Of a DNA stretch of 34,916 nucleotides, positions 9,685-18,394 are shown piece after piece. The stretch is from assembly GCF_947493425.1 (NCBI RefSeq), contig NZ_CANLRP010000090.1, forward strand, positions 1 to 34,916. Direction: 5' to 3'. The DNA is from an uncultured Microscilla sp. (lineage in GTDB: Bacteria; Bacteroidota; Bacteroidia; Cytophagales; Microscillaceae). The position numbers and the translations under genes are program-made. A model generated the notes under the pieces. It had not been told where the DNA came from. It searched no databases and saw only the letters and a list, made by a program, of their open reading frames with translations. The stretch's first letter is position 1, and each line of letters opens with the position of its first letter.

Positions 9685-9976
9685 AGAGCTTGTTTAAAGC
9701 GGTCGTTTATAGGAGATTTTATGATGAGTTTTCAGATTAGATGCGTCAAATTTTGAAGAACCGATGGCTAGAGCTATGCTCTGCCGAGTTTCTAAATCCT
9801 CCGAGGACAAGCTCGGAGTTGTAAACCGAACTCGTTTCGGGGCTCTGCCAACGGCTAAATTTGACAATATATAATCAGGAAAGGCACGTAAAAGCTTACA
9901 GTCCTCCGAGAACAAGCTCGGAGCTGCGAGCCGAACTTGATTCGGGGACTTAATTAATGATTTTTAAACAAGCTCT
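9685..9976. mobile_element. MITE-like non-coding element with terminal inverted repeats
   Basis: The 292 bp segment is bounded by perfect 14 bp inverted repeats, agagcttgtttaaa at 9685-9698 and tttaaacaagctct at 9963-9976, with TTA flanking or overlapping both ends as a possible target duplication. It encodes no credible protein. Inside are two copies of a 48 bp unit (9797-9844 and 9902-9949). Each can form two small hairpins, ccgag/ctcgg and ccgaa/ttcgg. The ends resemble those of some IS5-group insertion sequences, but that is from memory. It fills half of the 598 bp spacer before the YHYH gene; 9977-10263 is A+T-rich with nothing further recognised. Confidence 0.6.
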
Positions 9977-10263
9977 TAGACCAATTTGCCAATTTATGAA
10001 GTGTCACTGGGGTGTATGAAAAAAAGCCTTGGTGACATTTTTTTTTATGCAAGTGTCATACAAAAACTTCTTTTGAACGATCAACAACTCTGGCTTTCTT
10101 TTGTACGTATGTTGTATTATTTTTTTGATGATAAATTTGTTAAAATAATGAGTACATACACAGGTAGTAGTACTTTATTTGGTAAGTGCCCATAAAACCG
10201 GAAATAGTTATTGATGGCATATATTGAGCAAGTTATTTATTAAGCTAATATTAAGAACAAAAG

Positions 10264-11043
10264 ATGAAAAAAATACCAGTTTTATTGATTGCCTTGTTTG
10301 TGTGCATAGGCATTACTTCGTGTAAAAAAGATGCGGATGAAGCCACGCCTACTACTACCAACACAGGTGGAGGGGGGGCTGATACAACAAGCACTGGGAA
10401 TGAACTACCCGATGCCTTTAAGTTATTTGTAAATAGCACAGAAGCCAAAGTTGACGGTGATTTTGTGGTGATTACTGCCAAAGGAGTGCCCGACCATAAG
10501 AGCCCTTATTGGGCTAGAAATAATGCATTGTATGAGGCATACAATGGCTCTAATGTAAATTTTAAGCAAAACCCTAATGTAATTGCTGAACAAAACTTTA
10601 CTTTTAGGATTCCACTAAACCCAACCGAAGCAGCTACCAAGGCGGCAACCCCTTTTGGAGCCATAGGAGTAACAGTGAACGGAGTAGCTATATTTAACCA
10701 ATATGCGGCTCCTGGCGATGACTTATCGGCGGAGATCAACACTTTTGATCAACACAATGGACACCCTACGAGTACTGGCACGTATCATTACCACATAGAA
10801 CCTACCTACCTGACTGCCAACAACAAAGAAGGCTTAGTAGGCTTTTTGTTGGATGGTTTTCCGGTGTATGGGCCACAAGAAAATGGAAAAACTATAGTAA
10901 ACAGCGACCTGGATATTTACCATGGGCATAAAACTGCTACCAAAGAGTACCCCAATGGCATATACCATTACCACATTACCGACAATGACCCTTACATCAA
11001 TGGTCAAGGCTTTTTTGGGACAGCAGGCACTGTGACTCAATAA
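10264..11043 (+). CDS. YHYH-domain lipoprotein
   Basis: The 259-residue protein has a lipoprotein signal peptide with lipobox GITSC (Cys20), then a Thr/Gly-rich linker of about 25 residues. The body contains two YHYH motifs (about residues 173-177 and 233-237), each preceded by GxYHYHI-type sequence, plus GFLLDGFPVYGP between them and a further HGH. This matches the YHYH protein family. The histidine clusters suggest metal binding, probably copper given the SCO gene two positions downstream, but this is inference. It is the first gene of a compact set: the next gene starts 14 bp later. The lipobox is followed by KKD, so outer-membrane or periplasmic-face attachment is likely. Confidence 0.88.
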   Translation: MKKIPVLLIALFVCIGITSCKKDADEATPTTTNTGGGGADTTSTGNELPDAFKLFVNSTEAKVDGDFVVITAKGVPDHKSPYWARNNALYEAYNGSNVNFKQNPNVIAEQNFTFRIPLNPTEAATKAATPFGAIGVTVNGVAIFNQYAAPGDDLSAEINTFDQHNGHPTSTGTYHYHIEPTYLTANNKEGLVGFLLDGFPVYGPQENGKTIVNSDLDIYHGHKTATKEYPNGIYHYHITDNDPYINGQGFFGTAGTVTQ

Positions 11044-11057
11044 AATAAAGACAATCC

Positions 11058-11615
11058 ATGTCAAAAGTATATATAGTATGTATGATAGTAATTATCTGGA
11101 GTTGCCAAGTGCGCAACTCCGTTACTATTCCTGAGGTAAGCGTTGCTTCGACCCATAAGGCATTGAAGCGACAAGGAGGCAAATGGCTTTATCAAAACAA
11201 GCCTTTTTCGGGAACTTTGGTAGAACACTACACTACGGGCAAGGTAAAAAGCAAAAGTACTTATTACCAAGGCGAAAAGCATGGGGTGTCTAAAGGATGG
11301 TATGCAGGAGGACAACGTTGGTTTGAAAGGGGATATGCAAAAGGCAGAAAACACGGAAAACAACAAATATGGTGGCAAAACGGACAGCTTAAACTGACCG
11401 CCAATGCCTATAATGATATGTATGAAGGAAGCGTAAAGCAATGGTATTTTAATGGCAGGCTTTACCGCGATTTTAACTATAAAAAAGGCAAAGAAGAAGG
11501 ACACCAGCGGATGTGGAAAACAGATGGACGCATCAGGGCAAATTATGTAGTGAAAGATGGTCGCCAGTATGGGCTTACCGGAGTAAAAAATTGTAAATCG
11601 GTCGCTAGTAAATAG
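11058..11615 (+). CDS. MORN-repeat (YwqK-like) lipoprotein
   Basis: The 185-residue protein has a short lipoprotein signal (IIWSC, Cys at about residue 16). About five tandem repeats of some 23 residues follow, of the form G-x-W-x-x-x-x-x-x-G. Examples are GVSKGWYAGGQRWFERGY and GKQQIWWQNGQLKLTANAY. This is the bacterial MORN-variant pattern annotated as YwqK-like, sometimes misleadingly called antitoxin; no toxin gene is present. The repeats probably form a beta-hairpin solenoid used for binding. It sits between the YHYH gene (14 bp gap) and the SCO gene (22 bp gap), so the three are very likely co-transcribed and act together at the membrane. Confidence 0.82.
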   Translation: MSKVYIVCMIVIIWSCQVRNSVTIPEVSVASTHKALKRQGGKWLYQNKPFSGTLVEHYTTGKVKSKSTYYQGEKHGVSKGWYAGGQRWFERGYAKGRKHGKQQIWWQNGQLKLTANAYNDMYEGSVKQWYFNGRLYRDFNYKKGKEEGHQRMWKTDGRIRANYVVKDGRQYGLTGVKNCKSVASK

Positions 11616-11637
11616 TTGAAACAAGTTAGACAAAAAT

Positions 11638-12309
11638 ATGCACACTTTTAAAACATTCTTTGGGCTTACTTTGGCAGCAGCCTGGCTGGTTTGCCTCAAC
11701 GGGTGCCAACCCCGGCAAAGTAAAAATACAGAGGAGAAACCATTGCCTTTTTACAACAAAAGCGATTTTACGCCTGAGTGGATTAAAAAGGAGGAACCAA
11801 AATATCAGAAAATTCACACCATCGCCCCCTTTCGTTTTACCAATCAAGACAGTGAAGCGGTAACCAACGAAACCCTCAGGGGCAAAATTTATGTAGCCAA
11901 TTTCTTTTTTACTACTTGTGGCAGTGTATGCCCTCGAATGACCGAAAACCTGCGCATGATACAAGAGGCGTTTGATGCCAGCGATGATGTAAGACTGGTA
12001 TCGCATACAGTAATGCCTTGGGTAGATTCTTTGCCACGTTTACGCAGGTTTGTAAAACGTAAAAATATAGATACTAAAATGTGGCACCTGGTAACGGGTA
12101 AAAAAGAGGAGATTTATACGCTGGCGCGTCAATCTTATTTTGCCGAAGAAAAACCAGGGTTTGCTAAAGATGCCAACGAGTTTTTGCACACCGAACACGT
12201 GATATTGGTAGATAAAAAAGGGAGAATAAGGGGGGTATACAACGGAATGGTACAATTGGAAGTAAAACGTTTGGTGCAAGATATTAAAACCTTGAGGAAT
12301 GTAGGGTAG
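11638..12309 (+). CDS. SCO1/SenC family copper-binding thioredoxin-like lipoprotein
   Basis: The 223-residue protein has a lipoprotein signal (lipobox LNGC, Cys23) and a thioredoxin fold. The SCO copper site is CGSVC (Cys94, Cys98) with distal His187 in HTEHVILVDKKG; a second histidine at 184 is nearby. SCO proteins bind copper or reduce thiols to help build the CuA centre of cytochrome c oxidase. No oxidase gene lies here, so its partner may instead be the YHYH lipoprotein encoded in the same unit. A clear intrinsic terminator ends the cluster at 12387. Confidence 0.92.
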   Translation: MHTFKTFFGLTLAAAWLVCLNGCQPRQSKNTEEKPLPFYNKSDFTPEWIKKEEPKYQKIHTIAPFRFTNQDSEAVTNETLRGKIYVANFFFTTCGSVCPRMTENLRMIQEAFDASDDVRLVSHTVMPWVDSLPRLRRFVKRKNIDTKMWHLVTGKKEEIYTLARQSYFAEEKPGFAKDANEFLHTEHVILVDKKGRIRGVYNGMVQLEVKRLVQDIKTLRNVG

Positions 12310-12386
12310 CTTTTGCCCCGAAAGATTTTTTTAAAAATGCTTTTCTGCCGTTTGGTTATTTCAGTAGCTAAACTATGATGATGTGG

Positions 12387-12416
12387 AGGTTGCCTTTATT
12401 GGGCAACCTTTTTTTT
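12387..12416 (+). terminator. Intrinsic terminator of the YHYH-MORN-SCO cluster
   Basis: An 8 bp stem (aggttgcc / ggcaacct) with a 7 nt loop is followed directly by a run of T. It lies about 80 bp after the SCO stop codon and supports a three-gene transcript. Confidence 0.85.
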
Positions 12417-12751
12417 GTTTAATGCTGTTGGTGAAGTCGAGGTAGGTAAACGCTTTGCTATATGTTAACTGTTTTGTAATGAGTGTTTTAAGTCTGTTTG
12501 TAACTTATGGCTAATTGCCCCGATATGCATCGGTATTCAAGACTTGCTACAGCTTATACCACAACAAAACACCTATAACTGTGTGCTTAGTATCAAATAT
12601 TTTTTAAATTTGGATAGCATCGGTTTGAGAGGGTGTTTAAAAGTGGTAACCTGGCTTAATAACCTGATTTGTCGCGTTGACTTGAGTGATTTTAATTAAG
12701 GCTGTGCTTCAAATTAAATTTGGAGTTTGAGCCAGGCAAAAATTCACTTTA

Positions 12752-12954
12752 AGGGAGCATACAAAAAATAAGCTACCCATTTCTGGCGATTTTTTTGTCC
12801 AAATACTTCGTTGCATTTAGCCTTTGGCAGAGCTCGGCACAGCCAGCTGTAGCCTCGGTTTTCGGCCGTAGCGCTGCTATGCCCTTAAAATGCGCCTAGT
12901 CTTTGAGCAAAACCATTCACCAAAACTTGGGAGACTATTTATTGCAAACTCCCT
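12752..12954. repeat. Inverted-repeat-bounded hairpin element (copy B)
   Basis: This segment ends in imperfect inverted repeats (aagggagcatacaaaaaata and tatttattgcaaactccct, about 17 of 22 positions). On the minus strand it carries the same motif series as 6962-7122: ggttttg, agac-aggc, a hairpin with catagcagcgctacgg (12865-12885 on the plus strand) and aacgaagtat followed by an A-rich tract. A GC-rich insert containing gagctcggcacagccagctg is extra in this copy. It lies in the 704 bp spacer 12310-13013; apart from the terminator at 12387 I recognise nothing else there. Confidence 0.5.
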
Positions 12955-13013
12955 AAACATACTCTGATGGTGAAAACCACAAGCAAATTTTTTTCAGCAA
13001 ACTTTAATGTATA

Positions 13014-14615
13014 ATGAAGAAAGCAACCTTATTCTTATTTCTATGCCTGTTGATGACGACGCAGGGAGTGTACGCCCAACAATGTGCCCGATTGGACAGT
13101 CTTCGCCGTATCATAAGATTATCAAAAGACATCAAAGTGCATATAGATGCCCTTAATATGCTATCGGCAGAATATGCCAAAGAAAGCCCCGATGGAGCTG
13201 CCCTGGTGTTTGCCCGCAAAGCCCTCAACCTTGCCAAAAAATACAAACACGAAAAAGGAAGAGCCGATGCGTTGGTCAATATTGGGCTGATTGACTACAA
13301 AGAACTGACCGAATATAAAAAAGCCATCAAGCATTTTAAAGAAGCACTGGCCATTTATACCAAGTTGGGCGACAAAAGCAAGGTTGCCGAAACCCAGGAG
13401 GTCATTGGTAAGTTTTATTTTGACTTGTTTTATTTGCGGAGCGATCAGGGCAACTACCGAAACGCCCTGGAGTATTACCAAAAAGCATTGGCTTTACGCA
13501 AAGAACTGGGACACAAAAAGCAGATGGCAAAAATATATGAGGTAATCAGTGAGCTATATGGACACCTCAACGAAAGCCAAAAAGCTATAGACGCCCTGAT
13601 AGAGGCCGAAAAGCTACTGGAAGATTTGGGCGAAAGTAAAACCAATAGCACCCGCCTTATTTCTAAATACAAAGCCAAGTATGAACAAATTCAGGCACTG
13701 GAAAAACGCAACCAATACTACCTGATGGGAGGCATTGCGTTGCTGGCAGTGTTGGCTTTGGTGTTGTTATTTACGGCGATGCGTCGCAAGAAAGTGGCAC
13801 AGCAAATGAAACAGCAAAAAGATACGGTAGTGCAGCAAAAAAAGGAACTGGAAGAGCAGGCAAGCACTATTGCCAAGCAAAAAAGTATTGTAGAAAACGC
13901 CAAAGAAGAAATAGAGTCGTTTAGTTTGGTGCCTTCTTATGTGTTTGACGAAATAAGAGAGCAAGGGTATTATGAACCACGCCAATACGACAAAGTATCG
14001 GTGTTGTTTGCCGACCTCGAAGATTTTACCAATGTGTCGCAGGGAATGGGGTCTGATAAGTTGGTAGAAGAATTGAACGTTACTTTCAATAAGTTTGATG
14101 AAATATCAGAGAAGTACAACCTCATCAAGATCAAAACCATTGGTGACTCTTATATGGCAGCGGGTGGCATACCAGAGAAAAACCACCGTAATCCGGTAGA
14201 TGCTATATTAGCTGCCCTGGAGATGACACGTTTTATAGACGCTAAACGCACTGAAAAGGACGCTAAGGGAGAACCTTACTGGAAAGTAAGAATAGGCATC
14301 AACACAGGGTATGTAACCGCAGGAGTAGTGGGGCAAAAACGCTTTGCTTATGATGTATGGGGCGAAACTGTAAATACGGCAAAGCTGATAGAGATCAAGA
14401 GCGAGTCGGGGCAGGTAGCGGTGTCACGCAATACTTATGACTTGATCAAAGACTTGTTTGATGTAAGAGGCGGGGGAGAAGTAGAAATGAAACACAAAGA
14501 AGCCGTGGAGCGATATGTCATTACTGGCATAAAAGCCGAGTTGTCAGAAAACAACGAAGGTATTGTACCCAACGAAGTATTTAAAGGCAAAGTAGGCGAT
14601 ATGGACCTTGGCTGA
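13014..14615 (+). CDS. Class III adenylate/guanylate cyclase with periplasmic TPR sensor
   Basis: The 533-residue protein starts with a signal peptide (to about residue 22). A helical TPR region follows (about 30-215, with repeats such as DALVNIGLIDYKE), then one membrane span (about 236-256), a charged coiled coil (about 260-305) and a class III cyclase domain (about 325-510). The metal-binding aspartates are Asp334 (FADLEDF) and Asp378 (TIGDSY). Lys374 and Asp447 (YDVWG) are the residues that favour ATP over GTP, so adenylate cyclase is more likely. Asn454 is present, but the transition-state Arg four residues later is Leu458, with Lys at 457. Extracytoplasmic TPRs probably sense a partner and control the cytoplasmic cyclase. 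A strong terminator follows. Confidence 0.9.
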   Translation: MKKATLFLFLCLLMTTQGVYAQQCARLDSLRRIIRLSKDIKVHIDALNMLSAEYAKESPDGAALVFARKALNLAKKYKHEKGRADALVNIGLIDYKELTEYKKAIKHFKEALAIYTKLGDKSKVAETQEVIGKFYFDLFYLRSDQGNYRNALEYYQKALALRKELGHKKQMAKIYEVISELYGHLNESQKAIDALIEAEKLLEDLGESKTNSTRLISKYKAKYEQIQALEKRNQYYLMGGIALLAVLALVLLFTAMRRKKVAQQMKQQKDTVVQQKKELEEQASTIAKQKSIVENAKEEIESFSLVPSYVFDEIREQGYYEPRQYDKVSVLFADLEDFTNVSQGMGSDKLVEELNVTFNKFDEISEKYNLIKIKTIGDSYMAAGGIPEKNHRNPVDAILAALEMTRFIDAKRTEKDAKGEPYWKVRIGINTGYVTAGVVGQKRFAYDVWGETVNTAKLIEIKSESGQVAVSRNTYDLIKDLFDVRGGGEVEMKHKEAVERYVITGIKAELSENNEGIVPNEVFKGKVGDMDLG

Positions 14616-15332
14616 TATAAGGTAGCAAGCTTCAAGCGACAAGTCGCAAGCCCTGAGAAGCATTTACAAAGCCCTGTTCGTTTATTCGGACAGGGCTTTT
14701 TTTAGTATGTTTTTGTGATATTTTCCTGTGTTGACAATTGATTTTACTTAGGTTTATATGGTGTAAAAAAAATAAAACAATTGACCTATATTATTAGTTT
14801 TTTCTTGTTTTTTGTGAATATATTTTATTTTTATTACATTTGAAGAAATTGATAAAAGTATTACTATCAAAAAAAGTGATCTTACTATTAATGCATTTAT
14901 TGATTATTCCACAAATATATTTTTCAGTGAAAATAAGATTTGAGTGATGATTATTTGATTTTATACAGTATAAAATATGGAAATTTACAAGTAAACAATA
15001 TAAAGTTTTATTATAGTTGATTAAATACTTTTATTATTTGTTTTGTGTGTTTCTGATACGTAAAGCTAATATTTGCGTTAATTAACCTAGGTGTTATTTT
15101 TTAACATAAGGGTTACAAAGTTCTATTACTATATTTATAGTTGAATAATTATTAAAGTGTCTAAAAAATTACACAAGCGATCGTCTATCTCCTTTGTTTA
15201 CTTTTTGTATACTTAATATTTGTTCAAAACGGTCAGGTGTATACTTTAAGCTTACCCCTCAAACATTGTATTTTCCCTCTTTTTCCTCACCTTTGAGCCA
15301 TACCTAATTTTATAACACAATTATATTACACA
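14616..15332. other. A+T-rich spacer upstream of the M4 protease gene
   Basis: Beyond the terminator at 14671 this 700 bp region has no credible ORF. A possible Bacteroidota-type promoter (TTTG around 15193, then taatatttg at 15214-15222, spacing 17) is followed by about 110 bp of leader before the protease ATG. The motif match is imperfect, so this is only a candidate. Confidence 0.3.
14671..14704 (+). terminator. Intrinsic terminator after the cyclase gene
   Basis: A 10 bp stem (gccctgttcg / cggacagggc, with one wobble pair) and a 6 nt loop are followed by seven T, 55 bp after the cyclase stop codon. Confidence 0.9.
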
Positions 15333-18245
15333 ATGACTAAAAAGATATATTTTTGGCTGGTAGCCCTGGTTTTGCTGCTGGTTGCACCAATAGGCAATCA
15401 AGCCTATGCACAAAAGAACGAACAGCCTCCCAAGTTCAAAACTTTTAACCAACAGGCATACCGCTCAAGTGGTGGTCAGGTTGAAACTCTGCTAAAAAGT
15501 GAGTTACGCATGACCAACAACGACCGGTTGATAAAAACCAACGCCTGGACAGACAACATTGGCTTTCAGCACATCAAATATCAGCAAGCGTATAAAGGCA
15601 TCAGGGTAGCTAAATCTACTTATGCAGTACACTCGCAGAATGGCTATGTAAAGGTAATCAATGGTGATTTTTTGAAAATAGGAGACCTAAATATCACGCC
15701 ATCAGTCAACAAAGGCACTGCTTTGCAAAAAGCAGTAGCGGCTACCGGGGTAAAAAACTATACCCAACTGGGTAAAGAAGAGTTGGTAGTTTGCCGCGAT
15801 TATATTGGCAAAGATGGCAAGGCGCACTTGGCTTACCGTTTTGTGATCATCGCGCCTGAATCTCATACTGAGGTATTTATAGATGCGCACACAGGTAAAA
15901 CATTGTTGAAAAACCCATTGCTTCGCTCTTGTTTTATCAAAGGGCACAAGCACCATAAAAAGCACGCCCACAAAGTAAAAAAGCCGTTGGCTAGTCAAGG
16001 TACTACTATTACTTTGTATGATGGCAACCAAACCATCTTTACTCAAGCATATAATAATGGGTATAGATTGTATGATGATGCCCGTGGCAATGGTATTCAC
16101 GTAAAGAACTCAAATAACAATCAAAATTGGGATTTTAACGGGGCTACCGAGTTTGTTGACAATGACAATAACTGGACGGCTGGCGAGTGGGACAATGCAG
16201 CTAAAGATGCGGCGGGTATGTCGGCTTTTTGGGCGTATGAAAAAACGTACGACTATTTTAAAAACAACCACAACCGCAACAGTATTGACGACAATGGGCG
16301 ACTATTGCGTGCTTTGGTACATTCTGGTAACAACTGGTTCAATGCCCAGTACAGCTCGGCCTATGTAATGATGCGATTTGGCGATGGCAATGGTTCTCCA
16401 CTGACTACCATTGATATTACCGCCCACGAGCTTGCCCATGGGTTGACTGACTTTACTGCTGACTTGGTTTATTCTTACGAATCGGGTGCCTTGAACGAAT
16501 CATTCAGCGATATTTTTGGGGCAGCCGTAGAGGCGGAGGCTTCTCCTAACAAAAGCCGTTGGTTGATGGGGGAAGATATTGGACACATCCGCGATATGGC
16601 GAATCCTAATGCCAAAAATCACCCTGATACTTACAAAGGGACTCACTGGTATACAGGGGCTGGCGACAATGGTGGCGTACACTATAACAGTGGTGTACTA
16701 AATCACTGGTTCCATATTTTGTCGGAGGGTAAGTCGGGTACCAACGACAACGGTGACAGCTTTGACGTAAGTGGGATTACCATTGAAAAAGCAGGTAAAG
16801 TAGCTTATCGTATGCTTTCTACTTACCTAAGTGCCAACTCTCAATATGCTGATGCCCGTGTTGCGGGTATTCAGGCGGTGAAAGATTTGTATGGTGAGGG
16901 GTCTAACGAAGAAATTCAAGTAACCAACGCTTTTTACGCAGTAGGTGTAGGGGCAGCTTATGACGATGGAACTCCCCCTCCTCCGGCTACTTGTGTAACA
17001 GTGTTTCCTTATGGCGAAAGCTTTGAGTCGGGTTTAGGCAAATGGACTCAGGCTACCTCTGACGATCTTAACTGGACGCGCAAAAGTGGTAGTACTCCTT
17101 CAAATGAAACTGGTCCTGGTGCTGCCAGCGATGGAGATTTTTATATGTATGTAGAGGCATCTAGTCCTAATTTTCCAAGTAAAACAGCTACTTTGGTGAG
17201 TCCTTGTTTTGACATTGCCGCACTCAACAATCCTACTTTTAGTTTTGACTACCACATGTATGGCACTCAGGTAAACAACCTAAAGCTTGAAGTAAGCACC
17301 GATGGCACCACCTGGACACAGGTTTTTACTAAGTCAGGCGATCAGGGTAACAATTGGTTGAGCCAATCAATTGACCTGACAGCTTATAAAGGCAACAGTG
17401 TATCGCTTCGTTTTACAGCTACTACCGGAGCAAGCACTGGCAATGGCTGGCAAAGTGATATTGCTATAGACAATATAAAAGTAGATGGCGACACTACTAC
17501 CCCTCCGGCCACTTATTGTGTGTCTAAGGCAAACAGTGTACATTACGAACACATTGGCCAGGTAGTATTTGGTGCTATCAACAACACCTCAGACGGAGGT
17601 AATGGTTATTCTGATTTTACCGCCATGAGTACTGGTGTAGCACTTAACTCACCCACTACCATTACTATTACACCTGCCTGGCCAACTGGCAGCACTTATA
17701 ATGAGTCTTATGGGGTGTGGATTGACTTGAACCAGGATGGTGATTTTGATGATGCAGGTGAGCAAGTATTTGCGAAGTTGTCTACTCAAGATACTCCAGT
17801 ATCTGGTACGATTACCATTCCAGCTTCGGCCAAACTAGGAGCAACCCGTATGAGGGTATCTATGAAGTACAATACTGCCCCTGCTGCTTGTGGAGAGTTT
17901 GCTTATGGTGAGACTGAAGATTACACTGTCAATATTGGGGGATCTTCTTTGGCGAGTGGTTTTACCAATACTGCTGCCAAAAGCCTTGAGTTGAACAACG
18001 CCACGGTAGTATTTCCCAGCCCGGCTACTGAGTTTACCAACGTAAAAATAACGTTGAACCAACAGGCCAAAGTGAGCATAAGTATTGTGAATGCTCAAGG
18101 TAGAGAAGTGGCTCGTCGGACTGTGGAAGGACAAGCAGGAGCAATGAATCAAAAGTTTGATGTAAAGCGTTTACCTGCGGGCATTTACCTGATGCGTGTA
18201 ACTAAAGACGGAATAACCACTACCAAACGATTTGTTGTTAAATAA
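15333..18245 (+). CDS. M4 (thermolysin-like) metalloprotease with MAM-like, GEVED-like and T9SS domains
   Basis: This 970-residue secreted protease has a signal peptide (to about QAYAQ). A propeptide of about 180 residues has FTP/PepSY features (NIGFQHIKYQQAYKGI, TEVFIDAHTGKTL). A His/Lys-rich linker (about residues 203-218) marks the likely processing zone before the mature enzyme. The zinc site is HELAH (His365, Glu366, His369) with Glu389 in NESFSD, exactly the M4 spacing, and GGVHYNSGV supplies the catalytic-His segment. After the catalytic domain comes a MAM-like jelly-roll (about 555-725), a GEVED-type domain (about 730-868, DLNQDGDFDDAGE and GETEDYTV) and a type A T9SS sorting domain (about 890-970). 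It is an exported protease probably used for extracellular protein breakdown. Confidence 0.95.
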   Translation: MTKKIYFWLVALVLLLVAPIGNQAYAQKNEQPPKFKTFNQQAYRSSGGQVETLLKSELRMTNNDRLIKTNAWTDNIGFQHIKYQQAYKGIRVAKSTYAVHSQNGYVKVINGDFLKIGDLNITPSVNKGTALQKAVAATGVKNYTQLGKEELVVCRDYIGKDGKAHLAYRFVIIAPESHTEVFIDAHTGKTLLKNPLLRSCFIKGHKHHKKHAHKVKKPLASQGTTITLYDGNQTIFTQAYNNGYRLYDDARGNGIHVKNSNNNQNWDFNGATEFVDNDNNWTAGEWDNAAKDAAGMSAFWAYEKTYDYFKNNHNRNSIDDNGRLLRALVHSGNNWFNAQYSSAYVMMRFGDGNGSPLTTIDITAHELAHGLTDFTADLVYSYESGALNESFSDIFGAAVEAEASPNKSRWLMGEDIGHIRDMANPNAKNHPDTYKGTHWYTGAGDNGGVHYNSGVLNHWFHILSEGKSGTNDNGDSFDVSGITIEKAGKVAYRMLSTYLSANSQYADARVAGIQAVKDLYGEGSNEEIQVTNAFYAVGVGAAYDDGTPPPPATCVTVFPYGESFESGLGKWTQATSDDLNWTRKSGSTPSNETGPGAASDGDFYMYVEASSPNFPSKTATLVSPCFDIAALNNPTFSFDYHMYGTQVNNLKLEVSTDGTTWTQVFTKSGDQGNNWLSQSIDLTAYKGNSVSLRFTATTGASTGNGWQSDIAIDNIKVDGDTTTPPATYCVSKANSVHYEHIGQVVFGAINNTSDGGNGYSDFTAMSTGVALNSPTTITITPAWPTGSTYNESYGVWIDLNQDGDFDDAGEQVFAKLSTQDTPVSGTITIPASAKLGATRMRVSMKYNTAPAACGEFAYGETEDYTVNIGGSSLASGFTNTAAKSLELNNATVVFPSPATEFTNVKITLNQQAKVSISIVNAQGREVARRTVEGQAGAMNQKFDVKRLPAGIYLMRVTKDGITTTKRFVVK

Positions 18246-18277
18246 GGTACAATTACTGAATAACTCTCAGTATTTAT

Positions 18278-18311
18278 CAGGTCAGTGGCATTGTCGCTGG
18301 CCTGTTTTTTT
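18278..18311 (+). terminator. Intrinsic terminator after the M4 protease gene
   Basis: An 8 bp stem (caggtcag / ctggcctg, with one G-T pair) is followed by seven T, 32 bp after the stop codon. It separates the protease from the convergent minus-strand operon. Confidence 0.8.
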
Positions 18312-18394
18312 GTAACCAATTGAAGGCCATCTATTAGGCAACACTCTTGACTGGCTTGCGCTAATAAAATATTTACATATAACAACTTGGCATT

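Noticed and set aside
9986..10195. 69-codon plus-strand ORF after the MITE-like element
   Set aside because: Composition and codon pattern look like A+T-rich spacer; no signal peptide, motif or homologous wording recognised, and it is next to a mobile-type element.
11058..11615. Toxin-antitoxin assignment for the MORN/YwqK-like gene
   Set aside because: No toxin gene is adjacent, and the protein is an exported lipoprotein in a copper-type cluster.
11061..11699. 212-codon minus-strand ORF opposite the MORN gene
   Set aside because: The plus-strand frame has clear repeats and a lipobox; the antisense frame has low-complexity Phe/Ile/Ser content typical of a shadow.
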